Assembly: GCF_002775205.1 (NCBI RefSeq)
Contig: NC_036443.1
Span: 14,519,373 to 14,583,372 of the forward strand
Reading direction: 5' to 3'
DNA from: Xiphophorus maculatus
Lineage: Eukaryota; Chordata; Actinopteri; Cyprinodontiformes; Poeciliidae
Length of the DNA stretch: 64,000 nucleotides
Numbering within the stretch: position 1 is the first letter of the stretch; each line of letters begins with the position of its first letter. The notes under the pieces were generated by a model. It did not search any database. It was not told the origin of the DNA and saw only the letters and a program-made list of their open reading frames with translations. Below, piece after piece: positions 1-12,770 of this stretch. A program made the position numbers and the translations under genes.

Positions 1-505
1 ATGGCCTGTAATGTCTACTTTTTAATCTAGTTTTTATCCATAAAAAAATAAAAATACATTCTTTGCAGTATGCTCAATGAACTCTGTTGGGAGATACTGT
101 AGTTCCATACAATTTATAGTGAACTATAGCATTGTAGTTCTAACCTGTTTTGTTCTCCGGGCAAACAACCTCTCCAAATGCCCCGACCTCACCAATGGGG
201 GGCACAGACATGCTCCATCGTGACACAACTTTTTAAATCACCTTGAAATCCTTTGATTCAAAAATCTTTTTAATTTTTAAAAATTAAAAATTTAACCCAT
301 AGTGAAACATTTATGAAATAATGTGTACTACCATTGCATTTCAAGGAATTCATGCCGCCCAAGATGAGGTGCCGCCTTGGGCAGCTGCCCACATCGCCCA
401 TATCAGCCTTGGCTTGCTGTTCAAAGGGGCAGCAGCCTCTAGAAGGTCTACATACTCTTGTCATATCATGTCATATTATGCCTTATTTTCTGTTTCCGTC
501 TTAAG
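1..505 (+). other. stat6: stat6 intron, left-edge portion
   Basis: No coding exon is recognised. The next stat6 exon begins at 506 after a pyrimidine-rich tract ending in AAG. The stretch from about 340 to 450 is less AT-rich and is open on both strands, but the translations resemble no family I know. The upstream stat6 exons (N-terminal, coiled-coil and DNA-binding domains) must lie left of the window. Confidence 0.6.
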
Positions 506-3500
506 GACCGAGTGCCCTTTGTCGTCCCGGACCGTGTGACTTGGAAGATGATGATTGAAACTCTGAATATAAAATTTTGCTCAGAGGTCGGGACAAATCA
601 CAACCTGAATCCCTACAACAAGCACTTCTTAGCTCAGAAGATCTTTGACCAGCCTGAATATGCGAGTGACTTAAGTGACTCTGTGGTTACTTGGTGCCAG
701 TTTAATAAAGTAAGCAATGGTGTGTAACTTTTTTTTCACAGACATCAGCTGGCGTACAAGTCTAAATGCTATCTTTAACCTTAACAGGAGGTCCTCGCGG
801 GTCGAAATTTCACTTTCTGGCAGTGGTTTGAGGGAGCAATGGATCTAACCAAGAAACATCTGAAGCCCTACTGGAGCGATGGGTGAGAAGATGCTTATTG
901 TCTTTCAGTCAGTAATGAAGGAATCCCATGATATACAGCCACGATGACCACTGTTTGCTCTTCTAGGCTGATTTTTGGTTTCATTGGAAAGCAACATGTC
1001 CACCTGATTCTCAAAGAGTCTCCCAGCGGGACTTTCCTCCTTCGCTTCAGTGACTCAGAAATCGGAGGCATCACCATTGCTTATGTATCTCATGAGAGTA
1101 AGTGTTGGCTTGACAGCTTTAATTACATTTATTTTGAACCATGTGTATCATTTGATTAAACAGTTTACTGACAGGTTGTAATTTCAAAAGAAAAAAAATA
1201 ATAATTAGATCACTATTTGGTCTTGAATAGCAAAAGAAATACCGTAATACCAATATGCCGTAATATCCAGACAATATTGAAAATGTCTGTTGATGTTGCA
1301 TGCTTATGCTTCCATTTTTTTTTTTGAAAAGCCATAATTTTTTGCTAAATTATTGAAGCAGGGGCTTGTCCTTCTAATGTGTCAGGCTCTATAGGTTGTC
1401 TCTGAAGCTGTCACCTTTTAAAAAAAACAGACAAAAACCGTTGAACTACGTCTAAACTATTGGTGGATTCACCAACAGCCAGAAATCAAGTTAGCTTTCC
1501 TCAGCTGGGTCAAAATAGTTTTAAAAACTTCTGAATCTAGAGTGTCCATCGTTTCCCAGTCCGGTCCACTGATGATGAGTTCACTGGAACTCATCAATGG
1601 CCCCTAAAGGCTTGCAGGTGTAAAGGAAAGGTGATTCTACAATGGAACCACCTTTCCAAATGCTGAAGAGAAAAGCACACCACACTTTGCTGATGTTTCT
1701 TTAAAAACATTAAAATAAACAAACAACACCATAAAATAAAATTCTTCAACTTTAAGGGACATACCATTGTGTTGGTTTTAACATGGCAAATGTTAAAAAA
1801 AATTAACAAATCTGAATACTTAAACATTTTCATTGACAGATCCAATATTTTTTTTCCTCTAGATGGGATACCGATGATTCAGAACATTCAGCCTTTCACT
1901 AGGAAAGATCTTGAGATACGCTGCCTCGGTGACCGCATTCGAGACATCAATGAGATCTTGTACCTGTATCCAAATGTGCTCAAACATGATGCTTTCAAAA
2001 AGTTCTACACAGGTAAGGCTGTACAAAGTGACCAAAGATAGCTGTATGTTAATTTAAACTGATTGGTTGTGGGTGATTTGCTTTTCTCTTGATTGAAACA
2101 GAGCAACAGCCCACCAATTCGGGCTACATTCCCGTACGTCTGCAGACTAAAGTTGGCACGTAAGTAAAGTCAAGATTTTTCTTTTATTAGCCCATCTCGG
2201 CAAAGGTAGAAGGCAGTTTTGTGGAGATTAATAAATCTTGTTTTAAGGTGAAACACTGAGTCAGTCAAGAACGAATCAAAATGCATTTTGATTATTATTG
2301 TATTCAATGGTCAAGCAAAGAAAATGAGACTCCCTGGCTAGTCCAGGAGAGTGAAGAAAAGATAAAGTGGATCGCTTTAATATTCACCAGCTACGTAAAC
2401 ATGGAAGTTCCCATCAGCTTAACAAAGGAAGCACATTTTTTTCACAGCTTGTCTCTGCAGCTCTATCTTTGGATAAAGCGGGGTCAGTAGGTTCAGATGA
2501 ACAATAACAACTTCTCAGAAGACTTCTGTAAATCAAGTTCTGTTTCCCCAGTGAATAAGCTAAAGTTGTATTTCGTCATAACACCGTTCAAAGTGCTTTA
2601 GATGATCAAAACACAACACAGCAACCAACCGTTAGACAAGCAACAAACATTTTATTTTGTCGCATTTGATGTTGAATACCATCCTCAAATTCATCAAGAA
2701 TAACCATCGTCCAACACACATCAAATATATCAATCAGTGTTCCAGCTGTTTTTTAATAATAAGCAACTCTTAAAACAGGTAGGGTTTTAGCTTTGATTTA
2801 AAGGAAATCACTGTTTGGCTGTTTTTGAGTTTTCTGAAACTTAAAATTAAATTTTAACAAACTTCTGAATTTTTTAAGCTTGTATAGAGCGATGGCCGCA
2901 TTTCTTGTAATGTGCAAAAATGCTTCAAACCAGTTAATCTTTCATCATTGAATGGAGATGTAAAATGTCTCATTAGTGTATGCACGCATGCATGGGCAGG
3001 GTCAGTGTGTAGAGAAGTGATAAACATTATAAATGTTTCAACTAATTTAATTAGATGTTAAAAGATATTTCTTTAATGTGTCACAAAATAAAATGTATTA
3101 TGTTGTGCCAGTGTCAAATATATCAAAATCTATCTGTTTGCAGGGCACCAGAGATTGATGGAAATCATGTCAGTGGGTAAGTTGTGCTGCCCCCTGATTG
3201 TAGGGAACCGTATAGGAAACTGATCATGTGACACACTAGGACCAGTTGCTACATGTGCCAAAGCGTTGGTCACAAAAGGATGAAATATCTTCAACACCCT
3301 CAGACATTTGACCACACAGCATGCAAATAATTTCCACAAACGTGAAGCGTTTGGTAGGTTGCTAAGCAACTGCTGTGACTGTCTTGCGGTTGAGGTTTGA
3401 GCATAGTGTCTTCTGCCATAAATGTCACAGGTAACGTAAAAGTCCTGGTTATTGTATTAATGTTAGCACCATTCTGTATGAATAAACTTAATCTCATATT

Positions 3501-6500
3501 AATATTTACAGTCATTCAATAAATTTGAATATGGGTTCCAATGAGGGTTGCTTGACAGATTACAAGTACACTTTGAAAATAACAACCTTTAGGCAGGTAT
3601 TAAACATACTGTTCATCAGACCCACATTTCTGCATTAAGAATGTTTTTTTTATTGGTCTGATGGAATATTTTCATCTTGATTGTCATGTTTTCATTAGCT
3701 TTAAGCAAGAAATCATCACTGTGAACACAAATAAAAGCTTTAAAACATCAGTCTGTAGGGAATTAATCTATATAAACTGTTTAACTTGTGAGCTGAGTTA
3801 CTGAAATATATGAAATTTTCATTAATATTCTAATTTACAAGAATAGAATAGAATATGCTTTATTGATCCCCAAGGAGAATATGCTTATTTGTTGACAAGC
3901 TACTCCATCTAAGGTATTAAATACGCATAATACAAATATAACCATGTGAGACAAATCTTATTTATTACTATTTATTTATTGAGTATGACTGTAGTTGACA
4001 AGGACTGCCAACGTAAAGCTGGCTCAGACTAAGCTCTTGCTCTCATTCAGCTATCCATTCATCAAGACAGGTTGGAGTAAAATGACAGAGGCAAAAATAA
4101 ATAATAATAAATAGCATCTGAGAGGGTGTTTCCATAGCTGGACATACTTTAAGTCTTGAACAATCCTTCCTGAAAAGGTAAACGTGCAAATTTGTCTGTA
4201 CAAAAACTGTGTAAAAAGTTGCATTTCATGCTCATTTGACAAAGGGATTCCTTTTTCATGCCCGTTGTAATTTTGCTTGAATTGAATAAAATATGGTGCA
4301 TATTTTAAGTTAAACAATTTAAAGAGTTTATTTCCTAATTTATTTATTGAATATGACTGTAGTTGACAGGGACTGCCAGCGTAAAGCTAGCTCAGAATAA
4401 GCTCTAGCTCCCATTCAGCTATCCATTCATCAAGACAGGGTGGAGTAAAATGACAGAATAGATTTTCATCAATTAATTGATGAAAATTAATTAGAAAATT
4501 GTTAAAGAATCTAACCAATAAGTAAGATTGATAATAGCATAGGTATGGCTAAATTCTTGTCAATTCCCGTCACTAGAAAGAAAACGATGAAATTATTGAC
4601 ACAGCTTTTTACAAACAGGACATCACTTAGTCCTCTCTTATAAAGTGTTTGTGTACACAGAGAAGGATCCAGTACAATCTCATGTTTGTTTACACCATGG
4701 CTAATTCTCTGTCACATTCTGTTTTTCAATATGGCTTGGTTTTAATAATACTGTATCTTAAGTTTTCTACAACTTTTCATATATTTGTTCAGCAAGAGAC
4801 TTCATTACAAAGGCTAAAATTATCTTGTTCGTTATGTGTGTCTGTTTCTGTGTGTACAGTGAACTGAGCGCGCTGAATGTCGAAGACACCTACTCATTGT
4901 AAGAGTCATTTTATGTGCCAGCTTCTCAGTCTGTTCGCACAGACAGTTGTTGAACTGTGGCCACTTTTTTGTGTGGAAATTCAAATTTGATTTCTGTTTC
5001 TACAATACAGAAAGTTCTCTTAGTTTTTATTCAACCCTCCCGCGGTCTTAGTGTGTCACGGTCGGACAGCGGGCAAAGGGGTGGGGTACACACACCAAAA
5101 AAAAATGAACGGGGGATCAGTGCGACCACGCCGGACTGCTCATTGATGTGTCCAAATGACCCAATGTCTTAAGACCGCAGGAGGATTAAATTGATCAAAT
5201 TTACTTCTAGAAACTAGATTTTAAAAGCATTGAAAATCTCAATTTATTAAACCACCTGTCTTTTAATTAAAAGCTTTATGATTTGCACTTTGCACTGCAT
5301 TCCTTTCTGGATGCTTCAGTGTTCAGTGATAGTGAAATGATTCCTCAGCTTATTGGATTAACTGTATATATTTTGTTTAGATATTTTCAGGTATCTATGG
5401 TAAATTTTAATAATAATAAAAATAATTTTGTGGCACAGTTGTCAACACTTGCTTTGCAGCAAGAAGATTGTGGTCCTGCATGAAGCTTGCATGTTTCTAC
5501 GTTTTACCCATACATGTGTGGATACTGTATGGGTACTCAGGCTTCAGTTCAAAATCATGACTGTTAATTGGTCTCTCTAAATTATCCTTAAGTATGAGTG
5601 TGTGCATGCATTCCTGTTTGTCCAGTGTGTCTCTGTGTTGCCCTGTGATGAATTATAAATCTAACTATCTGCCTAACGACCACTGGAGGCCCTTCAAGGA
5701 TAAATTTGTATAGATCATGAATAGATGTATTCAGTTGTAGATACCGTTTGCTTGTAAATACAGACTGTAACCTGCTGCCCCTCCTGTTCTATCAACACAA
5801 CTCAAACCACATGTACTGATCAAAATGGCCAGCTAACAGACACTGAAAAAGGACAAGTTGTGCTAAATTTACAATGTTAATGCAGGGTGTGGTTTTATAG
5901 TATCATAACTAGGATGGATACAAGATGGGTAGAACTATAGATCAGGACTTTAGGCTAAATATCCATCGGCATATAAAGTCAAGCACATTTTTATGGAGTT
6001 TTATGTCAGAACAAAATTATTTGTGTATTTGGTTCTTTGTTAATGTTTTACCATTCCTTACTCCACTAACTTTATGTTTCCCTTGATTTAACATCTGCAG
6101 AGATACATTACCAGACTTGACTGTCCTCTCCATGTAAGTGTTATTTCAAAGTTTTTTTTCTCTGTCTACAGTTTTGTTTCACTTCTAATGACTATGCATT
6201 TACATTTCTTCCACATTTGCAGGGAAGCACACTGCGACCCCGTGTAAGTGTAACCTTAAGATTGTCAAGTAAACAGTGATGTCACAGTTTCACAACCTTT
6301 AAGCTTTTAATAAATTTGTGAAGTAAACTTCATGCAACCTTACCGCTAACGTAGCTGTACTGTGCTTTTTACAGTACACTAATTGATGTTTGTAGCAGGC
6401 ATAGATAATAAAATTCACTTTAAAAAATGCGAAAAAATTATTTATATGTTTTTAAAAAAATATGTGATATAATAAAAAAAAAAAAGTTATAAACATCCTT

Positions 6501-6875
6501 CAAGGCATTAAGGCATGGTCAGTTTGGTGCTGACAATACCATTTTTAAATACCAAGTGGTATTTTTTAAATACATCTTGGTATTTAAAAATACTATTATT
6601 TTAAATACCATTTGGTAAATGAATGGCCTCCCTTTAGTACAGCTTGATGAAGCAGCCTGTCTTTTATGCATGTGGAAAGACAAATGTTAAATGTCTGAAG
6701 ACTGGATTTTAAAACCTAGTCATTTATTTACATATACTGTAGTGGCATGTTGTTCAATGTTAAAAGTTGTATTAGACTGCGCAAAACACTAATTATGTGT
6801 TTTTTATCTTCTAGTCCTGCAGATGGCATGGATTACGACTTTTATTTCAATGATTTTCCTAAGAACTCTACTTGA
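506..6875 (+). CDS. stat6: STAT6, 3' half of gene (partial at left edge)
   Basis: Signal transducer and activator of transcription 6, the factor that cytokine receptor/JAK signalling (IL-4/IL-13 type) phosphorylates so that it dimerises and enters the nucleus. Coding exons, all with GT donors and AG acceptors and consistent phases: 506-709, 788-882, 967-1097, 1863-2012, 2102-2159, 3144-3176, 4860-4898, 6101-6133, 6223-6243, 6815-6875 (TGA). The first two exons encode the linker domain ([13 protein letters not shown]). The SH2 domain follows, with the phosphotyrosine-binding arginine in [25 protein letters not shown] and LGDRIRDI match STAT6 better than STAT5 or STAT2. The tyrosine in [12 protein letters not shown] sits where STAT6 carries its activating phosphotyrosine. 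After it only about 72 residues remain, far fewer than the roughly 200 I recall for human STAT6; the tail is acidic and has no long Pro/Gln-rich activation domain. Several C-terminal exons are only 21-58 bp. Family call is firm; the smallest exons are moderately sure. Confidence 0.9.
3573..3840 (+). mobile_element. Decayed Tc1-like element, 3' end (stat6 intron)
   Basis: This AT-rich segment contains a TTTTCATTAGCT-type block, then an AATAAA-containing stretch and a TTACTGAAAT block, in the same order as segments at 20985-21145, 24228-24495 and 29345-29510. It shares its opening, GAAAATAACAACCTTTA, with the 24228 copy. From memory this is the 3' untranslated end of a common fish Tc1/mariner-type transposon; the copy near 20.6 kb still carries transposase remnants in front of it. 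No terminal repeat was identified here. Confidence 0.55.
3968..4087 (+). repeat. Local direct repeat, copy 1
   Basis: About 120 bp, starting with a TATTTATTGA stretch and running through GACTGTAGTTGACA and AGCTATCCATTCATCAAGACAG to AAAATGACAGA. It is repeated with about ten substitutions at 4340-4459. A GAATAGAATAGAATATGC...TTTATTGATCCCC motif, common at the ends of fish interspersed repeats, lies just upstream at about 3841-3890. Intronic in stat6; no coding potential recognised. Confidence 0.8.
4340..4459 (+). repeat. Local direct repeat, copy 2
   Basis: Second copy of the 120-bp sequence at 3968-4087, same orientation, start-to-start spacing about 372 bp. The 250 bp between them is unrelated AT-rich sequence. 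It could be a segmental micro-duplication or two insertions of one element; no target-site duplication was found to decide. Confidence 0.8.
5035..5185. mobile_element. piggyBac-like MITE in stat6 intron
   Basis: A 151-bp segment, visibly richer in G+C than its surroundings, with inverted ends: CCTCCCGCGGTCTTAG on the left and the complement of CCTCCTGCGGTCTTAA on the right. The right flank carries TTAA (5186-5189) and the left flank TCAA, one base from TTAA, as expected of a degraded piggyBac-type target duplication. Too short for a transposase, so non-autonomous. The superfamily assignment rests on the TTAA flank and CCCT-like ends. Confidence 0.65.
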
Positions 6876-9800
6876 TATTAGAGACCAAGGCAGATGCAAA
6901 GTCAAGACTAACTCATCGTTTATGACTCAAGTGATTGTGCTGTTTTCTTCATCGGGATCTACAGTTTGATTTGATTGTAAATAGAAACTTTTTAGGGCTA
7001 GAATTAGCCTTTTCAGGGCATTTTAGGCCATTTTAAAATGGCCACACTTCTCAATTGAATATGGCAATTAAATAATTATGAGTTCAGTATCGGGCGAGCA
7101 TCAGTTTAAAGTGTCCAGCAGCAGGATTTTTAGCACTACAGAGCTAAAAAGGGTTAGAGATTTCCTAAATGTTGAGGTGTAAGCTAATTGAAGCGTTTTA
7201 GTCCAAAAAATAGTCATTTTAATAACATGCGTTCTTGTCACAAATATTATTCTAGGAATCAAACTTAAAAGTGATAGGCAAAGGGCTTTTTTAATTTTTC
7301 TGGACTGCATTTTTTTTTTTTTCCGAAGAGTTTTTTTTTGCGGCGCTAGTGGCTCGTATTTTTTCCACAGTAGGCAGACAGGAAGGAGGGTGGAAGACAT
7401 GCGGCAAAGGTCGTCGGGACCGGGAGTCGAACCCACGACGTCCGCGTTGAGGACTAAGGCCTCCAAACGTGGGGCGTGCTATCCCCCTGCGCCACCACAG
7501 CACGCCCGTGGACTGCATTTCTGTGTAGCTCAAGATTTAAATTCTAAGGCTTTAACCCTGTGCAAATATCACAGCTTGCTAATTGGTTGCTGCTTTTGAA
7601 GACAAGATTAGCATTTGCTTCTATGCTCTCTGCTGAGTTTTGACATAGTCAGTAGAGCATTTGGCAACCTGTGATTCAAAAACTTGACATCTTAACTGGA
7701 TAACTATTATGTGCCAGCGCTCATTTTGTGAACTCTATATGGGCACTAAATTAAGAGGGTATTCCACATTTTTATTGACTGCATTAGATCATCTCTGGAT
7801 CAAAATTCAAAACATTTTTGTAGGCAGTTATTTTAAATCTCCTACACATCTAGATTATTTTATGTAAAGTGGAGTGATTTATTTCAATTTATTTGAGACT
7901 CATCAGCTGCCACAGCCGTCTTTACGATGAACACTGTGTTAATACCACAATTGGCTAACCATTATTAGCCTCTGATGTGGTTCAAATTAGCATCTTATAC
8001 AAAAAGGCCATTTCACTGTTTCAACGCTGTACAACATTTGATCTATTTTTTTTATTCTAAAATACTTTATTTACTAATCTTGAACTAGACTATTCTACAC
8101 TTGGCATAGATTTGTGAATCTTGTCTAATCTCGGTCTTGTGAAGGCACTGGATGTATCTTCCAATCCCAATTTAAAAGTAACACCTCAAGATAAGAATAT
8201 AATTTGCTTATGGCAACAATTTTAATGTCTATCTTAATTTTAATCGGTGTAATATGCAGGGAACATGGATTCCTTAATTAGCACCCAAAAATGTGTTGCT
8301 AGCTTGTGGACTCCCACTGACAGGTAAGAGGGAAAAATAAGCCCTATATGTAAAGAAAAGGAAATTGTATGAATATCGAATACTAAAAATGCTAAAAAAA
8401 AAAAAAAAAAAGCTAAAATCTTCATGGATGCTTTTTACTGGTGCTGTTGCTTTAGTCATTTTATTTAAATTCAACGTTATGTGAGCCACCCTTTTCCTTT
8501 CCAGTATTTATCTCTACCACAGCAACACAACATGACCGGTTCATTTTGAATACTTTAAATTGGAAACCCATCTGAATTAAAGGGGTTTTCTTGTCATTTG
8601 TGTTTTTATGCTTAATGGTGCACTTCTTTGAAAAACACACACACACATATATAACATGATTTGTACATTTGTTAACTCCTCATTCATTTGTTTGTTTGGT
8701 CTGATTTAAGCTAAATAAGTGAGTTGTCATCTACATCAGTTTATTGGGTGTTATGTTTTGGTAGTCCTGCTATTTTTTTTGAGATGTTGGGGGTGGTTTC
8801 AGTGACATTGTATTTTCTCAGTTGTATAATCTGTCCTTACCTAAACACTTCAGTTACTGCGTGTTGAACATTTAACCATACAATATTACACAATATTTAT
8901 GCTGAATAGTCTGATAGTTTGTGTTCTTTGTTGAACATGGGTTCAGTCACAACAGAAAACAATAATAAACAATAATCGTTTTCTTTTTTTTTCATTACTG
9001 CGGATTGCAGTATTATAACAGTTGGCAGATGCAGTAAAGTTGACGGTCAAGACTATGAGCTAAATTTTTTTTTATACTATTTTTATATATGAAACTCTAG
9101 TTGACAGTATTTTCAAAAAGCTTTGGCAAACACTGTTACAGTAAATTCGTACATTTATCTCACATTAAAACCCAATAGTAAACATGAGCCAAATCATCAG
9201 TATATTAGAAAGACACAGAAACTACACCGACACGAGAGCTAGCATGTTAGGCCAGTGATAACATTACAAATGCTAAAATTGGTTGTCCTTCTCTTGCTTG
9301 TAAATACAAATCTGCAAGTTGAACTGCTTCACTTTTATTTTGTATGAAAAGTTGTGTGATTTAAATACTTTATTAGCTTATAAGATAGAACGGAATGTAG
9401 CAAAAGTTCCAACCAAAAGTAATGGGATAGAGCGCAATTCTGTTGACACTGTACAGTATGTTGTTATTGTCCTATCCTCAGTTGATAACTAGTAATCTGT
9501 CAGCAAACCCGTTTTGCAAACATACAGATTTGTTTTTCCCCCCCAAGACTGAAGTTAACTGCTTGTATGAGAGAACCGCCTTCTCAAAACGACTCATTTT
9601 GAAAATGCAAGATGCTCATGGCAGTTTTGGCTTATCAACATGTTCGCATTAGATGATTATTTTTAAAGAAGGTGATGGATGTTTAAGCAGAATGCCAAGA
9701 TTTTGGAACAATCTTACAACTGAAGAGATTATGAGAAAATGTGGTTATGCGACTGAAAATATTAATACCCCTTGTACTGTCTCTGGGAATAACATGGGTT

Positions 9801-12770
9801 GCAAATTAGTAAAAAGGTGAAATGACCTAATACAGAAACATTCAAACCACAGCAAAATATTGACTGCGAAGTATGTCTGTCTAAAGAAACAATGTGTTGA
9901 TGAAATAAGGCAGCATTAAAGAATATAACGATCGTGTTCATTTGAATTGCAATTAATTTGAATTACAACATACCTATACATTGCTGTTGTATGTTTTTGA
10001 CTGTAACAGACTGTTGCTCTGGCTGGAAACGTTTTGCTTATTTACTGCAAAAATAGTTTCTGTTTACAGGTTTTTAAAGGAACATTTGTGGGAGCTGGCA
10101 GGGGACCTTTGAGACTGGACTAATTTTAACATGGCATAAACCCCTTTCTTAGACTCCAGTCAGATTGTCTGGTAGCTTCAGCCTTCTGGAAAAACAAATC
10201 TGTTTATTAAGAAATATATTAGCTACCTGTAACTGCTTAAAACAAACCTCCTATGAAGAGTACAGTACTGAAAATCCTCTTAAAAACGTATTGTAAAAAA
10301 TATATATAATTTTTTTTATAGTTACTCTTTTTCTAATTTAAGCCTTATGCAAATCAATTCTGTGTAAGCTGAATAAATTCAGTTTTTAACATTGCTTCCA
10401 CTTTAAGCCATCCATTTTACATATTTCTATATATGCCAATATTTTTAATGTTCCTTGTCACATGCATGTTTCATGTTTTACACGTCATGCAGGTTTTTGG
10501 TATAAGTCCTTCATTGTTGTGATGTATAAGATTTCAACTGCCATAAAATTAAAACTGCCAAAATAATTGGGTGAATTTATTTACAAATGCATTCATCTAC
10601 ACATGTATTATTTCAGAATTTCAAAAACACTGCAGTTTCCCTACTAGAAGCAGCAGCACATAGATGAGTCACAGAAATAACCTCTGGGTTTTGTTCTTGT
10701 AAATAGAGCTGGGACCAGAAACGTTAATCCATCTTATTCTTCCATATGTCTAAGATTTTCCATATGCAAATGTTTTGTCTTGTAATTGATTGTATACACT
10801 CCAAATAAACCCGAAAAGAACACAAACAGAAATTGCAAACTGATTTTTTTTTCTTTACATTTAAAGCCAATTATGCCCCAAACTATGCCTGTTACCACAG
10901 TAGATGACCAGTTGAATGTTTGTACATAGCAGGATTTGTTTAATCTATGATAACATGGATTAGGGAGCATCTTATACTTTCTATCAATCCACTTTTCATC
11001 CATTTTCAACAGCCTTTTTTTTAAGAAAAAAAATCTTACACTGTACATCATAACGTTTCCATTAGAAAACAATCTAATTTAAAAAATTTGTTGAAAATGT
11101 AAATTCTACTCAACCACAGCCATGGAAATCACTCTGGGAGTAAAAAAGGAAATTAAGTGAAGGTGTTATGTAAAGGAAGCAGAAAGAGAATCAGTTTACA
11201 AAGCTTGGTTCAAGAAATGTTCTAGCAAAACTAGCAAAATGCTAACTTCTCTCTGAGCCACGTCCCAAAGACAGGAAGAAGGGAACAAATACAATTTCAA
11301 ACTTCAATCTTCTTCTTGAAGACTATGAAAATCAAGATGCACTCTGTTAAATTTCAAATTTAACAGAATTGAGCCTTTCAACTTGAACAGACTACAGCTG
11401 TCCCACCTCATGGAGTCTGCCTTTATTAACACAAAATTTAAGTTCTCTGATGTATAATTTACGCAAAGTAGCACAATGCCAATGAAACAAAAAACACCTG
11501 ATCTTCAGGACAGCGAGTCGAGTTTGCTCTCCTTGTTTTTCCTTGGTATGACTAAGTAAATAAAATGTAATAACTCAAATACGCCTGTACATGGGTCTTT
11601 GGTCAGCGCTGCTCTAAAGCTCTGGGTACAAAATTTTGTCAGAAAGTCAAAGAAAGCATAAACCAACACAATTACTGCATATGATCCAAATGTGGATGTT
11701 GCGAACAAATTATTTACTTATAAAGTAATATGCTACGGTTCTGGGTAAAATAATAAAACTTAATATTGGCACTTAAAAAAATCTGCCTGAAAGAAAAAAA
11801 AATGTTAATTGTGGATCTTTATTTTAAAAATAAATAGCATTTTATAGGGGCTTTACTACATGAGACACAAATGCTCAAGTGTTTGAAAGGGGCTTTAAGC
11901 CGTGATTGAAATCCAGATTTATCCCCTTAGGAGAAAAATACAATTACCCTAAACATGCAAATTTCTTGGAGTTTTACAGTAAATTATACTTTTTCATTTA
12001 GGGCAAAAAAAATGGTGACACATCTCTAATGTAATGTGACATTAAATAACTCATTATACAAACAATTTTAGCAATGACATTTCAGGGAAAATATCTTGTA
12101 AAACAAGCATACACATACACACAGACAAGCAGGCGCACTCAATTTGTCTTTCTCACCATCACTCTTATCACACAGGCTTGCATATACACACACATACAGC
12201 TAAAAGAAAGAAAAGGCAAAAACAATACCAATACATATCTTGGCCAAAGTTTGTGAAACACAACGCAGAGCGAGATCACGCTCAATCAAAATTGGAAATG
12301 CAGGCGGAGGTCCTTTGTTCTACTGTAGCTTCACTCCTAGCGAAATGAAAGGCAGGGAAGATAAACAGAAAGGGAAGTAAAGATGGAAATAGCACCACTA
12401 TCCCTGACAGTTATAGCTGTCTGGTCAGCAAGGAGTAATTGATTCACCCTGCTACAGGGCATGGGGTGCTTCCTTTAGCGGCAAGTCCTCCTCCAACCCT
12501 CCAACTTTGGGAACAGGAGAAGGAAAAATGGGTGTAGGTGAGATTAAGTAAGTTAATTGGGGCAGTGCATGCCCTTTCTATAAGTCCTGTAGGGAGCACG
12601 ACAAGGATGACAAGGGGGCTCTTTGCAATTGTTGAGGAACGGGAGGAGGCATGCGTGCAAAAACAGTGTGTGGGCTGCGGATGGACCAGGAACCAAGGGT
12701 GCAGAGTGTGGCGCTACAGGTGGAAGGGGTGTGAGAGAGGTTGGGGGTGTCAGAAAGCAAATCTCCAGAT
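6876..12770. other. stat6-mip convergent intergenic region with both 3' UTRs
   Basis: No coding region recognised. stat6 is transcribed in from the left and mip from the right, so both 3' untranslated regions lie here. Candidate poly(A) signals for stat6 include ATTAAA near 7067 and AATAAA near 10376; I cannot tell which is used. For mip (minus strand) TTTATT motifs near 11418 and 11818 are candidates. The region contains one clear SINE (7313-7508), short (A)n, (T)n and (AC)n tracts, and otherwise unremarkable AT-rich sequence. Confidence 0.6.
7313..7508 (-). mobile_element. tRNA-derived SINE, copy 1, with target-site duplication
   Basis: Read on the minus strand it begins with a tRNA-like head. 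A box A-like TGGCGCAGGGGGATAGC is followed about 40 bp later by a good box B, GGTTCGACTCC. A tRNA-unrelated body follows and ends in an A-rich tail (the T-run at about 7311-7322 on the plus strand). It is bounded by a perfect 12-bp duplication, TGGACTGCATTT, at 7301-7312 and 7509-7520. A diverged copy in the same orientation lies at 18543-18756. Confidence 0.85.

Noticed and set aside
270-464. Minus-strand open frame of 64 codons with a plausible-looking cysteine-rich start
   Set aside because: It lies in a stat6 intron, is low in recognisable motifs, and the opposite strand is open too; probably old repeat sequence.
506-2012. Identity as STAT5 or STAT2 instead of STAT6
   Set aside because: The [11 protein letters not shown] motif is shared with STAT5, but [15 protein letters not shown] and the GYIPVRL tail follow STAT6. 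STAT2 has a different SH2 wording.
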